Shown in pieces: positions 1 through 10,190 of a stretch of 64,000 bases of DNA. This DNA is from Ilyonectria destructans (Eukaryota; Ascomycota; Sordariomycetes; Hypocreales; Nectriaceae). The position numbers and the translations under genes were made by a program. Positions within the stretch are counted from its first letter, which is position 1. Each line of letters begins with the position of its first letter. The DNA is taken from contig JAHEWK010000037.1 in assembly GCA_020740775.1 (NCBI GenBank), forward strand, positions 1 to 64,000. Direction: 5' to 3'. The notes under the pieces were generated by a model that worked only from the letters and a program-made list of their open reading frames with translations, had not been told where the DNA came from and did no database searches.

Positions 1-2205
1 TGCTGTTTGGGGCCGTTCGGCCGTCGAGCAGGTCTTGGTCTAGATGCAGCAGGCTCAGAGTCCTCATCCGTGGTACGAGACCACGAATGCTCTTCCAGAG
101 TCTTCGGCTGACTATGCTGTGACGGGAAAGCCCTCTCACCAGCTCCACTGCGCCAAGGAAGGGTTTGCGGCATGGGACAGCGAACACAGCCGGAGCGTGG
201 CAAACAGCAAGAAAAATGACAGCCATAGCACTAAGGAGGAAGTAGTTGAAAGCATTCTGTTGTCGCGAGTAAATATCCGACGTCGCGTGCAGGTGCATGA
301 GAACCTGTATAGTGTCCAGGGCAAAATTAACTACGAGCCAGGCGCTGTTGGGGTTTGCGGAAATGCTAGCTGCGCTCATTAGGTGGTGCCGATATATTAG
401 AATCCGGGCATAGTTTCCCCGGAGATACAAGAGGGCGCGTAACCGAAATAGGAGCCGCGGCTGAGAGCGCGGTGCCAGACCAAGCCGAGGATGGCGCAGT
501 TGAAGATGAGATGGGATAGACTTTAGCCATTCTTGCGTGCAGAGATCTAGAGCCACTGCCGTATCGTCGGGGATAGTCTGGGATACTGATCCAAAGGGCG
601 GAATGGCATCCCAGAGTTTCGAACAGAGTCGACCGTATCGAACCATGCATTTGAGGCACGAGAACTCAGCATCCTGGTTAGAGTCATTTGGTCAGTCGGA
701 ATCGCCCTACCATCAAGCCTGCCTATGATCAAACGAGATGAGAGTGACTTACAGGCTCAGGAAGCTCAGAATCAATATCCTTATCAATAAGGGCAAAGGA
801 CAGACTAGTACCAAAGCTCCAGCGGCGGTCGAGCACATAGACACACCAAAATACACGAATGGCGAGACGGCGAGAGTCTGGATCCTTGAAGTTATCGAGA
901 AGACTCTGATTTCGGTGGAGGCCCATCTCCAAAGCTCCTCGCGCAGCGATGCCAATCGCCCGCCACGCCAGCAGTTCCTCATCACAATGGAAGTGATAGA
1001 TACTCTGTTTTAGTCAGCAGCCGCAACAAGGGCATCCACAGGTGCAATTTCTTTCTTACCAGCATGGTCAGAAGTTGGACCTCCTTGAGATCTACCCGAG
1101 GGTTCGAGATCCTCGCAACGTTCCTCTCAACCGACTCAACGATGGCGATACTCAAGTCATTCGTGCCATTAGTCTCAAGGACAATGCCAATGGCCGCAGC
1201 AACTTTGGCAATCTCGATGTCTTTACTGCTTAACGTTATTACCGAAGATGTATCAGACACATCGTCGTTGAGTGGGCTACCATTCCGGATGGCGGCTAGG
1301 ATCTCTTGCGACCGTAGAGCATACTCGCCGATATCGATGAAAGGGTAGACGGACTCAACCTCTTCCTGGAAGACAACCAAGAACTTGGTAATATCGCTTG
1401 CAGTAGAGTGATCCCAATAGCCAATATCTGTGGCCAACGGGGAACGCGATAACGTGGGAGACTGAGCACTGCTTGGGGGCGAGGACTCGAATGTAGGAAT
1501 GCACATGCGGTTCAGAGACCGCTCTCCCATCATGATACTAAAGGCGGACCGCGTGGGCCCAACAAACTGGGGCTGCTCAGGGACACCTTCTCGAGGAGTC
1601 CAAGCAGGCGACTCGATGGTTATGACCTCTCGGGGATGAGATGAGTCGGATCGAATTTCCTGTGACTGCTCCTTGAGATCCCTCACAACGCCGACCAAAT
1701 CTTGAACCTGATGGCGGAGCTGGGACATCTCATCGCTGAGAGTCTGGAATTGTCGGCTGCTTCCAACGCCGAGGAAATGTTAGCCTAAACACAGTTCCGA
1801 AGGTATCTGGTGGATTCAAGAGACAGGCAGGCTACACACTCTACGTGCTTGTCCTTGACAACCTGTCCGTGCTTGTCTTTGACAGCCCTGGACGACCTCG
1901 ACGCAAAGACACAGGTCAGGCCGGTAGAGATACACCGCTCGCATTTGGAGTCCCCAACTGGGATGCACTTGAGCTTCCGCTTCTTACACTCATCGCTATG
2001 TCGACGAGTCTGTTAGCCATCTGGTTCGCATTGGTATCATTTGCCCTCACCCTTGGTTAGCTTACCATGCAGTAGACGTGTACTTGCCACGCTTTAGGGG
2101 CTGTATAATCTCGCTGTTGGTGTCGGCGTCAGCCCCGGCAGTATTCCGCTTTCTCGCTTTGGGTGCGGGCTGTGGTGTGTCAAGATGCTTGGTGTCGGAA
2201 TCCAT
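1..2205 (-). CDS. Zn2Cys6 fungal transcription factor, C-terminus cut by window edge
   Basis: This is a nuclear binuclear-zinc regulator. I chose the ATG at 2205 (MDSDTKHLDTPQ). A basic, low-complexity N-terminus leads into the zinc cluster, whose first two cysteines straddle an intron: exon 1 ends at 2066, exon 2 starts at 1995, and the join reads TACDECKKRKLKC, followed by KCERC and GLTC (C-x2-C-x6-C...C-x2-C-x6-C). A second intron lies roughly between 1845 and 1768. A heptad-like stretch (MSQLRHQVQDLVGVV) follows. Then comes the fungal_trans middle region, with introns at 1005-1059 and 674-752 that join in frame (LLTML/SIYHFHCDEELLAW; ELPEP/DAEFSCLKC) and the typical block KLWDAIPPFGSVSQTIPDD. 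The frame stays open to base 1, so the stop lies outside the window. No lesion was seen. Target genes are unknown. The zinc cluster and fungal_trans domain make the family call firm; the exact borders of intron 2 are uncertain. Confidence 0.88.
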
Positions 2206-3125
2206 GGCTCTTGGTTATGCCGAGGCAGGCTACAGGGTTGTCCGGAATGCCGAAACCAGTGGGAATATGGTAGGTGGACAGTTCTGAGGGATATGGTCTG
2301 ACATAGAAATAGCTTCGGAATCGGTCCGAGGTTCCAGTCCGAGAACATAAACATCCCGCCCCACGTCGGCTCAACCAAAGCCATATTGAACCGTCGGAAC
2401 TTTCGGTTATACACTTATCACCCATCCACACGCTATTGGCGGTAACCGGCTTGACTAGCGGCTGCGTTGAGACCACCAGATTAGCTTCCCCGCTTCCTTG
2501 TTGGTTTGGGTACTTTAAGGCCATGGCATTGCCTTAAACTCCTGCTCTCTACCGGTATGCTCTGGTATAATAGGGGGCCCCCCTCATCAGTCAGTAAGAA
2601 GCTAGCTAGTCTTGCGAGTAATATTCGGCCCAAGCGCACTTGAATTCTGCGTTATGACTATTGCGAACCTATTCGTGTCCTTAATAAAAAGATATGGGAG
2701 AGCAAGGGCCAGTCCGTGCTCCTCACGCTGGTTGTTGCGCCACTGGTCTACGTCTTCATCAACGAGCTTGTCTGACATCATGCAAGGATCAGGAACCTGA
2801 AATGCCCCTCTGGAATGTCACTGTCTGGTAAGCCATTCGTTTATTCATCCACTACCACGCGGGCATAACTCAGTCGATCATTTTCTCATGCTCTTATTGC
2901 ACACATCGTTGGGGCTACTTGTTCGTCACGCTATGTGACGACCATCAAATACCGCAATCACGGGACAAACGCCAGTCGGAATTTTCGGAATTTTCCTATC
3001 TCACCATGTACTCAACACATGTAGGACAACGCTGTTGCGTAGTATTGGTACCGTCTATCCTAAATCGCGCCTATATACTTATCTCCGACACCCCTGGAGA
3101 ACAGCCCGAGACCTCCTGTCATTCA
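2206..3125. other. Intergenic stretch, no supported gene
   Basis: This is the upstream region of the Zn2Cys6 gene on its left and the 3' flank of the Dabb gene on its right. Short open frames here have no recognisable domain or codon pattern. I see no RNA gene or clear repeat. Control elements of the regulator probably lie in 2206-2700, but none can be named. Confidence 0.5.
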
Positions 3126-3703
3126 TTACCCACTTGTGGCGAGGTCGATGATCTGAACCTTGTCAATCGCCCGCTGAAGTGCCTGGATAACGGCCTGGTG
3201 GGCAGGGTCTTTGAGGGCGTAATAGTCTCGATCCACGCTGTTATTGAATTTTATAATGAATGCGTGGGTGATCCCTTGCTACCGAGATGTGAGAACATGA
3301 TTCCATTGCGTGAATGAAATCAATTATACCGGCTGCACCATGCTGACGAGAGAAGGGACCGGGAAAGGAATAAAGTACTAGAGGCACCCAAGGATCGAGG
3401 AAGGCGAGGTAGGCATGATGAAGTGGCTTCTTGAGGGAGATGATTCTTACCTGAAGCCCTTCAATAGAGATATCGGGACCACCCTCGATGGACTCAATGT
3501 ATGCTTTCTTGGTTTCAGCATCGAGGCACTTGGCCTTCATGCCACGGATTTGCGAAGATAGCTGAGAACACACCTGTCAATAAGAGCGTTTTGCACCAGT
3601 GAATATCAAACGCAGAAACGCGGTGTGTTGTACATACATCTTCGATGACGTCGGTATCAACGCCGGGCTTGAATTGCAATTGAACAATGCGAGTGATACC
3701 CAT
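3126..3703 (-). CDS. Stress-responsive A/B barrel (Dabb) domain protein
   Basis: A small protein of roughly 110 residues in three exons: 3703-3638, 3561 to about 3452, and about 3268-3126. It starts MGITRIVQLQFKPGVD at 3703. The middle part is SSQIRGMKAKCLDAETKK through SIEGLQ, and the last exon reads GITHAFIIKFNNSVDRDYYA and ends IDLATSG. The pattern of an N-terminal beta strand, a central helix, a GITHAF-type strand, and a D-YY...P-H-F/V helix is that of dimeric alpha-beta barrel (Dabb) proteins. Family members include stress-induced plant proteins and polyketide cyclases such as olivetolic acid cyclase. No biosynthetic partner is adjacent, so a specific reaction should not be assigned. The last acceptor, about 3269, is inferred from phase. 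Its ATG is more than 1 kb from the broken regulator gene at 4809, so the two could share control DNA. Confidence 0.8.
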
Positions 3704-4808
3704 TTTCAAGACTTAGTCGCTATTCCAAGCGAATTCACGAGTGAGACGTTTGATAGATGGCGTCAAGAATATACAGCAGAACTCTATGTCACCGTTAAGG
3801 GATGTGCAAGTGCCAGACTAAGGCGAGTGCAGGGGAAACTTAATAACAAATGGGACCCGGGAACCCGCCTCGTCCTCGGCCCCTCGTTTCGGCCCGGCGG
3901 GGTTCCGAGACTTGAACGTGGAGCCGAAGGACAGTGATTAAAAATAACTACGCTTTCCTTGCCCGGCCGCACCGGAGGCATACATACGGAAAAGCAGAGA
4001 GAATTGGAAATGCTAAGGGAGGGCTCCGTGAGAGAACGATGGGGAGGAAAAGATTCGATCTATTTAGCCAAGTAATGAAACATTCAGGACATTGAGGACG
4101 CCCTTGGGGAGGCCGACATTTGGCGCAGCAAGGCGAAGAAGATGACCGAAAGGGAAGACTTCTCTGATGATTTGAGCACCAAATAGTATTGTCGGGAGCT
4201 TGAACTGAAACATCGAAGACCGTCTCGATGGCGATGGTCTGATCCATGCTCTGTCCCGTGTATCGCACATTCGTAGTTGAAGCAGCCAGGTCTTCCGGCC
4301 TCTTCTACATACGCAGTAGGGTTTCGCGATGCGATGCGTGCTGGTCAGCAAGACTGTTTCATGGTTAGTGCTTCTGTTGCATCCTAGAACTTCAACTGCC
4401 AAGTCCGGCACCGCGTCCTAAGCCCGATAATCTTAACAGGGGGGAGAAAACGGGGAAATTACTGGTGAGCCGAAGAAGCCGAGATCTTCACTCTCTCACC
4501 CTTACGTGCCCCCTTTCCTTACCTTAGGCAGAAGGTACCTTGAACTCCGAGGGCCGAAAGCCGAGTCGCGACATTCAGCTCTCCCCTTCATCAGTTCTTC
4601 CATCTAGTTTACTTGCCTGGCCCGGGTACCCTGCCTTATTCAAACCTCGTTGCTCTAGGTTGCTAACACTACCTCACTTCTACATAACAACACACTAGGC
4701 AGCTGCATATTGCGCCACCCAGGTGCCTTCTTAGCCTAAACCCTGTATCTTAAACTTGGCCTTATTCTTGCAAGCCGTTGACTGAGGTGGCCTCCAAGCA
4801 AGTTCAAC
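3704..4808. promoter_or_regulatory. Divergent intergenic region between Dabb gene and regulator relic
   Basis: About 1.1 kb lies between the divergent starts at 3703 (-) and 4809 (+). It includes a GC-rich patch (3850-3905) and CT-rich stretches (4500-4700) of the kind seen before fungal start codons. No binding site can be identified by eye. The open frames within it, such as 4064-4411 (-), show no domain. Confidence 0.35.
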
Positions 4809-5640
4809 ATGCCACCAGATCAAACCAAACCTCTGCGAAACTGCATCAGCTGCAAGGAGCGCAAAGTCCGCTGCGATCGCCGTCGTCCTTGTTCCAAATG
4901 CACAAAGGCTCACCAGGACTGCGTTTTCCCATCCACTGGACGAATCTTGCGACAGCCTCGGCGCATAAGGCCTGAACCAACCACAATGACCCGAAGGCAG
5001 ATGGACCTTGTGAGCCAGATCCGTCGGTTAGAGGACATGGTCGATCATCTTCATGCCAGGTACAATGGCAAACAGACTAAGCAGGATGAGGGCCGTACCA
5101 ACAATGAGACCCCAACCCGTGAAGATATGGACCAGGCCGAAGACGACTCTTACATCGATACCCCTTCGTGCCTTGGCGTTGATCTGTCCGCTTACCAGAA
5201 GGTGGAATTATGGCTCATGAGGACCGAGGGCGGCACTACGTCGGGGAACGCTTCTGGGTGACTCTACAGCAAGAGGCAAGCCCTCCTATCCCTCTTCTTC
5301 GCTGTACTCGAAGGGCCTACAAACAAACTGCTAACCGACCGATGTCAAGCTTGGTGCAATCCGTGACAGTCTCAACGAATTTAATGGCGAAAACGAAGAA
5401 GAAGAACCAGATAATGGTGCCGATTCAGTCTATGCCACAAGCTTTCAGTCTTCTCACAGAAGCATTACATCTGCTAGATCTAGTTTCATATTCAGCAACC
5501 GCTCATTGAGCGCGGCGAGCCCTGAGCATCTGCGTCCCCTACCATCTCAGATGCTCTTTATATGGTAGAAATATGTCGGAAATGTCGATCTTTTCATCAA
5601 TACAAAGGAGCTCCCCATGATCCAGACATTTCTAATCTAC
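4809..5640 (+). pseudogene. Broken Zn2Cys6 transcription factor, truncated by transposon-rich DNA
   Basis: The N-terminus is intact: MPPDQTKPLRNCISCKERK, then VRCDRRRPCSKCTKAHQDC, a complete Zn2Cys6 cluster (residues about 12-40), a basic linker, and a short coiled segment (SQIRRLEDMVDHLHARY). After LSAYQKVE the frame is lost near 5208-5215. The next frame continues with family-like text (DRGRHYVGERFW, then about 5350 LGAIRDSLNEFNGENEE) and later LRPLPSQMLFIW. That last block is followed by an in-frame TAG (about 5563) where the family usually has Gln, a C-to-T type change. Beyond about 5640 nothing family-like remains and AT-rich repeat DNA begins. A GC-AG intron around 5278-5350 would explain the middle gap but is uncertain. 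Most of the effector domain is missing, so this is a relic and not a functional gene. Confidence 0.75.
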
Positions 5641-5824
5641 ATCTTCCTCATTAGCTTGAAACAGTCTTAAAGATATATCTTTTTGTTTTGTGTTGTTTTG
5701 TATTATTAACGTCTTGCGGGATCGGCCCGCCTATTCCTTGAGGGACAAGAAGACGTGCTGGGCTAGCTAGGCTAAAAGGTATAGAGCAAGTCAGACTACC
5801 TCAGACGTTCGGCCAAAGCCGGCA

Positions 5825-5850
5825 TGTATGTATGTATGTATGTATATGTA
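5825..5850. repeat. TATG/GTAT microsatellite
   Basis: About five tandem copies of a 4-nt unit. It sits at the junction between the decayed regulator and the AT-rich transposon flank. Confidence 0.8.
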
Positions 5851-5879
5851 TTTTTCGTCCGAGGCGGTCGTGGGGCTAG

Positions 5880-6558
5880 AAAAAGTCCCCTATTGAGGCG
5901 CAGGACGTGCTGAGCTAAGGTCTCTAATACTAAAACTATATAACTAAGCTAAGCATCCCACTATCTAGCATATCATCAGCTCGAAGGTGTATTGTATTAA
6001 GCCTGTTACCTATTAGCGGGATGGCTAGGCATGGCAGTAATAGTAGTAACTATAAAATTAGCCAGTCTTTATCAGGGGGACTGGGGAGAGACCCTTGATA
6101 TAGCTATAGGATATAGTTTTAAGTGTTCCCGGTCAAGTGAAAGGTACTATTACACCCTTCATCTAACTAGAGCATAGAAGTTTTAAAGAAGAAGAAGAAA
6201 AATAAAAGGGAGGGAGAGAAGAGAGGGAGAAGAGAGGGAAAGGAGAAGAAAAGGGAGGGAGAAGGGATAGGAGAGAGAAGGGAGAAGGGGGGGCATATAA
6301 GTGCAGCCTAAGATAACCTCATCTAGTAGCAAGGGCAAATATTTTTAAAGAAGGCGCTAGCTTATACTATCTTAGTAAACCTAGGAAAGCTTCTACCTAT
6401 TATAAGGTTAACTACTATAGTAAGTGAGGGTGCTAGACTTATTTAATAATATAGTAGTATCTTTCTATAGTAGAAGAGAGTCTAGTGCTTTATATTAGCT
6501 ATATAAGTAAATTACTTAAGTTATAACTTATATTATTATAGTTAAATCCTTTATAGTA
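5880..6558. other. AT-rich decayed DNA with long purine tract
   Basis: The sequence is dominated by TA and CTATAG-like words and has no open frame of note, which fits heavily RIP-mutated repeat DNA. From 6185 to about 6293 the + strand is almost entirely purine (A/G), broken by only a couple of T residues. The intact Fot-like element starts directly downstream. Confidence 0.6.
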
Positions 6559-6560
6559 TA

Positions 6561-8421
6561 ACGTACATGATAAGCGAGCGATACAGACAAGCGAGCGATA
6601 CACTTTTCCCTTAAACATATAACTTTCCATTTCATCAATTAATTCTCAACCACCAATTATGTCACAGCCAAATATTGAGGCTAAAACCCTTCTTGCTCTT
6701 CAAGCCCTTCAAAATAATCCAAAACTAAGTCTCCGACGCGCTGCTAGCATCTATCAGGTCCCTCTGCCAAGGCTACAACGCCGGCAAAATGGCATTCAAT
6801 CTCGACGCGATACCATCCCCAACTCGCGGAGACTATCCGATTTAGAAGAAGAGATCATTATTCAGTTCATTCTCGATCTGGATTCGCGAGGATTTCCCCC
6901 GCGACTACGTGGTGTTGAAGAAATGGCCAACCGACTGCTCGCTGACCGCGACGCGTCACCTGTCGGCAAGCGCTGGGCTTCCAACTTCGTCAGGCGACAA
7001 CCAGAGCTTAAGACGCGTTTTTTTCGTAAATATGACTATCAGAGGGCCAAATGCGAAGATCCAACCATTATTCGCGATTGGTTCCGGCTTGTGGAGAACA
7101 CAATCGCGAAATATGGTATCGACCTAGCCGATATCTACAACTTTGATGAGACCGGCTTTATGATGGGCATAATCGCAAGCGGAATGGTCGTCACAGGCGC
7201 AGATAGGCGTGGAAACCCGAAATCAGTCCAGCCTGGAAACCGGGAATGGGTTACAGTCATTCAGGCGATTAATGCGGAAGGCTGGGCAATCCAGCCATTT
7301 ATCGTGGTTGCGGGCCAATATCACCTCGCCAACTGGTACCAAGAAAGCAACCTCCCGGGCGATTGGGCTATTGCAACGACTCAAAATGGCTGGACCGATA
7401 ATGAGACAGGTCTTAAGTGGCTCAAGCACTTTGATCGGCACACAAAGGATCGATCGACCGGTCGCTATCGTCTTCTAATCCTCGATGGGCACGAAAGTCA
7501 CCACTCCGTCGACTTTGAGAAATATTGTGAAGAGAACGACATCATTACGCTTTATATGCCGCCTCATTCATCTCATCTGCTCCAGCCTCTTGATGTCGGG
7601 TGCTTTGGGCCGCTTAAAATAGCCTATGGTCAAGCAATTGAGCAGTTGATCAGATGCTCCATAACTCACGTTTCGAAGACCGAGTTCTTCCCAGCCTTCT
7701 ACGCTGCCCACGAAGCCGCCATGACAAGGAGTAATATTGAAGGAGGTTTTCGAGGGGCCGGACTTGTTCCCTTGAACCCAGAAAATGTCATATCGAAGCT
7801 TGATGTGCAGCTACGGACTCCAACACCGGTGAGGGAGGAGATCAGCCTCCCCGACCCTTGGGTCTCGAAGACCCCAAAGACCGTGCTTGAGGCTAGCTCT
7901 CAGTCTGAATACCTCGAAAGACGAATGAGAAGGCATCAGAGCAGCTCTCCAGCATCAATTCTTGAGGCTCTTAAGTCACTTTCAAAAGGAACAAAGGCAA
8001 TAATGCATCAGAATGCCCTATTGAAAGCTGAGGTCCAGATCCTTCGACAGGCGAATGAGACTCTTAGTAAGCGGCGTAGAGCAAAAAGAACCCGCCTACA
8101 TAAAGGAGGGAATATGACTCTAGATGAGGGAAGGGATGAGATAGATCAGAGAGACGTTAATGCGCAGGTAGTGGCTGAATCGTCGAGAAGTGGTGGTCGA
8201 CGGAGGTTGGCGCTACCGAAGGAAAGGTGCTGTGGAATATGTAAAAAGGCCGGTCATAATGCAAGGACCTGTCAGGCTGTAATTGAGACTTCTGGAGAAG
8301 AGGATAGCTATTAATTTTAATTAATTTAAGGTGTTGTTATATTTTTATTGAAGTTTTAATTTTGAAGGGTATAGGAAAGTGTATCGCTCGCTTGTCTGTA
8401 TCGCTCGCTTATCATGTACGT
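6561..8421 (+). mobile_element. Intact Fot/pogo-like DNA transposon (TA target)
   Basis: A 1861-bp element bounded by inverted repeats that match perfectly for 46 bp. The outer part reads ACGTACATGATAAGCG, followed by a doubled AAGCGAGCGATAC motif. It is flanked on both sides by TA (6559-6560 and 8422-8423), the target duplication expected for Tc1/mariner-pogo elements. The single transposase gene is uninterrupted and both ends are intact, so the element could be active or recently so. It lies inside AT-rich decayed DNA that it does not resemble in composition, so it inserted after that decay. Confidence 0.92.
6659..8314 (+). CDS. Fot/pogo-like DDE transposase with C-terminal zinc knuckle
   Basis: The protein is 551 aa, close to the usual 540-560 for Fot-type transposases. 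An N-terminal psq-like helix-turn-helix (about residues 10-50) and a CENP-B-type HTH (PVGKRWASNFVRRQPELK) are followed by the DDE_1 catalytic core. The acidic residues are visible in YNFDETGFMMG, LILDGHESHHS and LLQPLDVGCF. The C-terminus is basic and coiled, and ends with a CCHC-like knuckle (CCGICKKAGHNARTC). It should bind the terminal repeats and move the element by cut and paste into TA sites. There are no introns, stops or frameshifts. Confidence 0.93.
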   Translation: MSQPNIEAKTLLALQALQNNPKLSLRRAASIYQVPLPRLQRRQNGIQSRRDTIPNSRRLSDLEEEIIIQFILDLDSRGFPPRLRGVEEMANRLLADRDASPVGKRWASNFVRRQPELKTRFFRKYDYQRAKCEDPTIIRDWFRLVENTIAKYGIDLADIYNFDETGFMMGIIASGMVVTGADRRGNPKSVQPGNREWVTVIQAINAEGWAIQPFIVVAGQYHLANWYQESNLPGDWAIATTQNGWTDNETGLKWLKHFDRHTKDRSTGRYRLLILDGHESHHSVDFEKYCEENDIITLYMPPHSSHLLQPLDVGCFGPLKIAYGQAIEQLIRCSITHVSKTEFFPAFYAAHEAAMTRSNIEGGFRGAGLVPLNPENVISKLDVQLRTPTPVREEISLPDPWVSKTPKTVLEASSQSEYLERRMRRHQSSSPASILEALKSLSKGTKAIMHQNALLKAEVQILRQANETLSKRRRAKRTRLHKGGNMTLDEGRDEIDQRDVNAQVVAESSRSGGRRRLALPKERCCGICKKAGHNARTCQAVIETSGEEDSY

Positions 8422-8423
8422 TA

Positions 8424-9060
8424 TAGTAAAATCTCTATAGAGGGATCTAGCTACTAGAAGATAGTATAAGGCTGCCTGAGGAAGTGAGAGCTTAGGTAGG
8501 TAGTGAATAGTTACCTTGAGATTAAATCTCATATACTACTTAAGGATGAAAGTTATTTACTATATTATAAAGGCCTCTTTTAGTTTTTATTTTATAATTT
8601 TTTATAGATAACTATAGATAATAAGCAATAGCTTATACTTTAGCTACTTACTTCTCTATATAGATTTAGAATAATAGTCTACTAAGTTATCTAGCCAGAT
8701 ACTTAGCTAGTATATAGCTACCTTAGAGTCTTCTCTATATTACTATAGTATATTACTAGTATAGTCTTAAGTTTACTCTAAGAGAAGTATATAACTTCTA
8801 TCTTTTTAGAGTTAAAAGATACTCTATTTACCACTCCCTAGTAGACTAATTCTTTAATAGCTCTTAATACTATAGTTAGTAGCTATTTCCTCCACTATAT
8901 TACCTATAACTATATGAAATGCCTATATTATCTATATAGCTAAACTAGCCTTAGGGGTTGCTTAGCTAGTAAATATGTTCTATATATAATAAGAAAAGAA
9001 TTAGCGATACTAGTGACCCCTGAGGGAGACTATATTTAAGAGGGGAGAAGGGGGTAGTAG
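8424..9060. other. AT-rich decayed DNA
   Basis: It matches the left flank of the Fot-like element in character: TA-rich words, no coding potential, stops in all frames. It probably continues the same RIP-degraded repeat. No unit repeat could be resolved by eye. Confidence 0.55.
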
Positions 9061-10190
9061 TATTCTGATATCTAATGCAGGCAGATCGGTCATGCATGAA
9101 GGATCTTGCCCATTATGCGAGATATTCTAGCCAGCCTTGTTGACGGAGTCGTAAAATCAGTCTATTGCGCATAACAGTGTCGAATGCACCTTGAATGTCC
9201 ATCGTGACTAGTGTAGCTGTCACATCCAGTATAGACCATCATTGCACTACGCTCTAGCGGAGTGTTCATTCCACTTTGCCGTAGCTGGCAATGCGACAGT
9301 AGCCACCTTCTTATCGGCGAATGCTTCCTCGATTCATGGATCAATGCAGCCACAAGGTCTGTCGCAGACCTCTTCGGCAGCGCCCCAGCTTGCTATGGGT
9401 GGAGAACTCCATAGTGGATAGCTGCCCACGCGAGGCGGCGCGCGACTAACCCTTCTAGCCCCTTGCCTAGACAGGAGAGCAGAGAGATAGGTCGCCATGC
9501 ACGTGGTATTGTGAGGTCTCTACGCCCAGGTTTGGCGATCATGACCACCTCTGCCGCCCTGAAGGGTTTCGGGTGGTAGCCTATAGCAAGGCATCCTTCG
9601 AACAGGCGACGGACGTGCGTTCCAATAATATGCCACATAGCCTTAAGAAGGTTAACTGTGATATTGTCTACTCCTGGGGATGTATTTCCCGTCCGGATAG
9701 TCGCATCCTGTGCTTCTTCTAGAGAGATTCCCTGAGGAAATGGGATCGCTTTGGGAGGGTTGACCTGGATCCAGAGGTCTGGGATGTCATACTCTGAGGT
9801 TCGGCGTTCTAGAGTGGCTTGAAGGAGTGCATTAGCCTTGTCTAGCTGGGTTTCGTAGACTACATCGCCAACTTGTAGTGGAGGGGGTTAGAAGGCTCCT
9901 GGTGATCTCAGCCACCGGACGGCCTTGAATACGGAGCTGCTGTCTGAGGAGCTGTCGATGAGGTTCCGCTAGTAGAGCCTTTTAGCACGGCGGGCTACGC
10001 GATGGAAATCTTGTTTGGCAAGCTGGACTTCTTGGTTGAACCCAAGAGGGTAGAGTCTTCTGATCGCACGATATCCAGCTGCGGCACCAGCACACTCTTC
10101 GGTCCACCAGGGGCGGGATGCGTGGTAGCCACTATCCGGCGCATCTAGGATATGCTGGCTCCTGTAACATCCTCCTGAGCAAGACTCTGA
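9060..10190 (-). pseudogene. Tad-like LINE fragment, reverse transcriptase region
   Basis: Read on the minus strand, the fragment runs from the end of the endonuclease/linker (RPWWTEECAGAAAGYRAIR near 10110) through NTSPGVDNITVNLLKAMW into the RT core: AEVVMIAKPGRRD, AWRPISLLSCLGKGLE (9393-9638), and MDIQGAFDTVMRNRL (about 9185). The order matches fungal Tad1-type LINE ORF2. It is broken by at least two in-frame stops (near 9968 and 9392), a frameshift near 9330 and a probable short insertion before MDIQGAFD. The 5' ORF1, the YADD box and the RNase H are absent from this piece. It cannot be functional. Confidence 0.85.
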
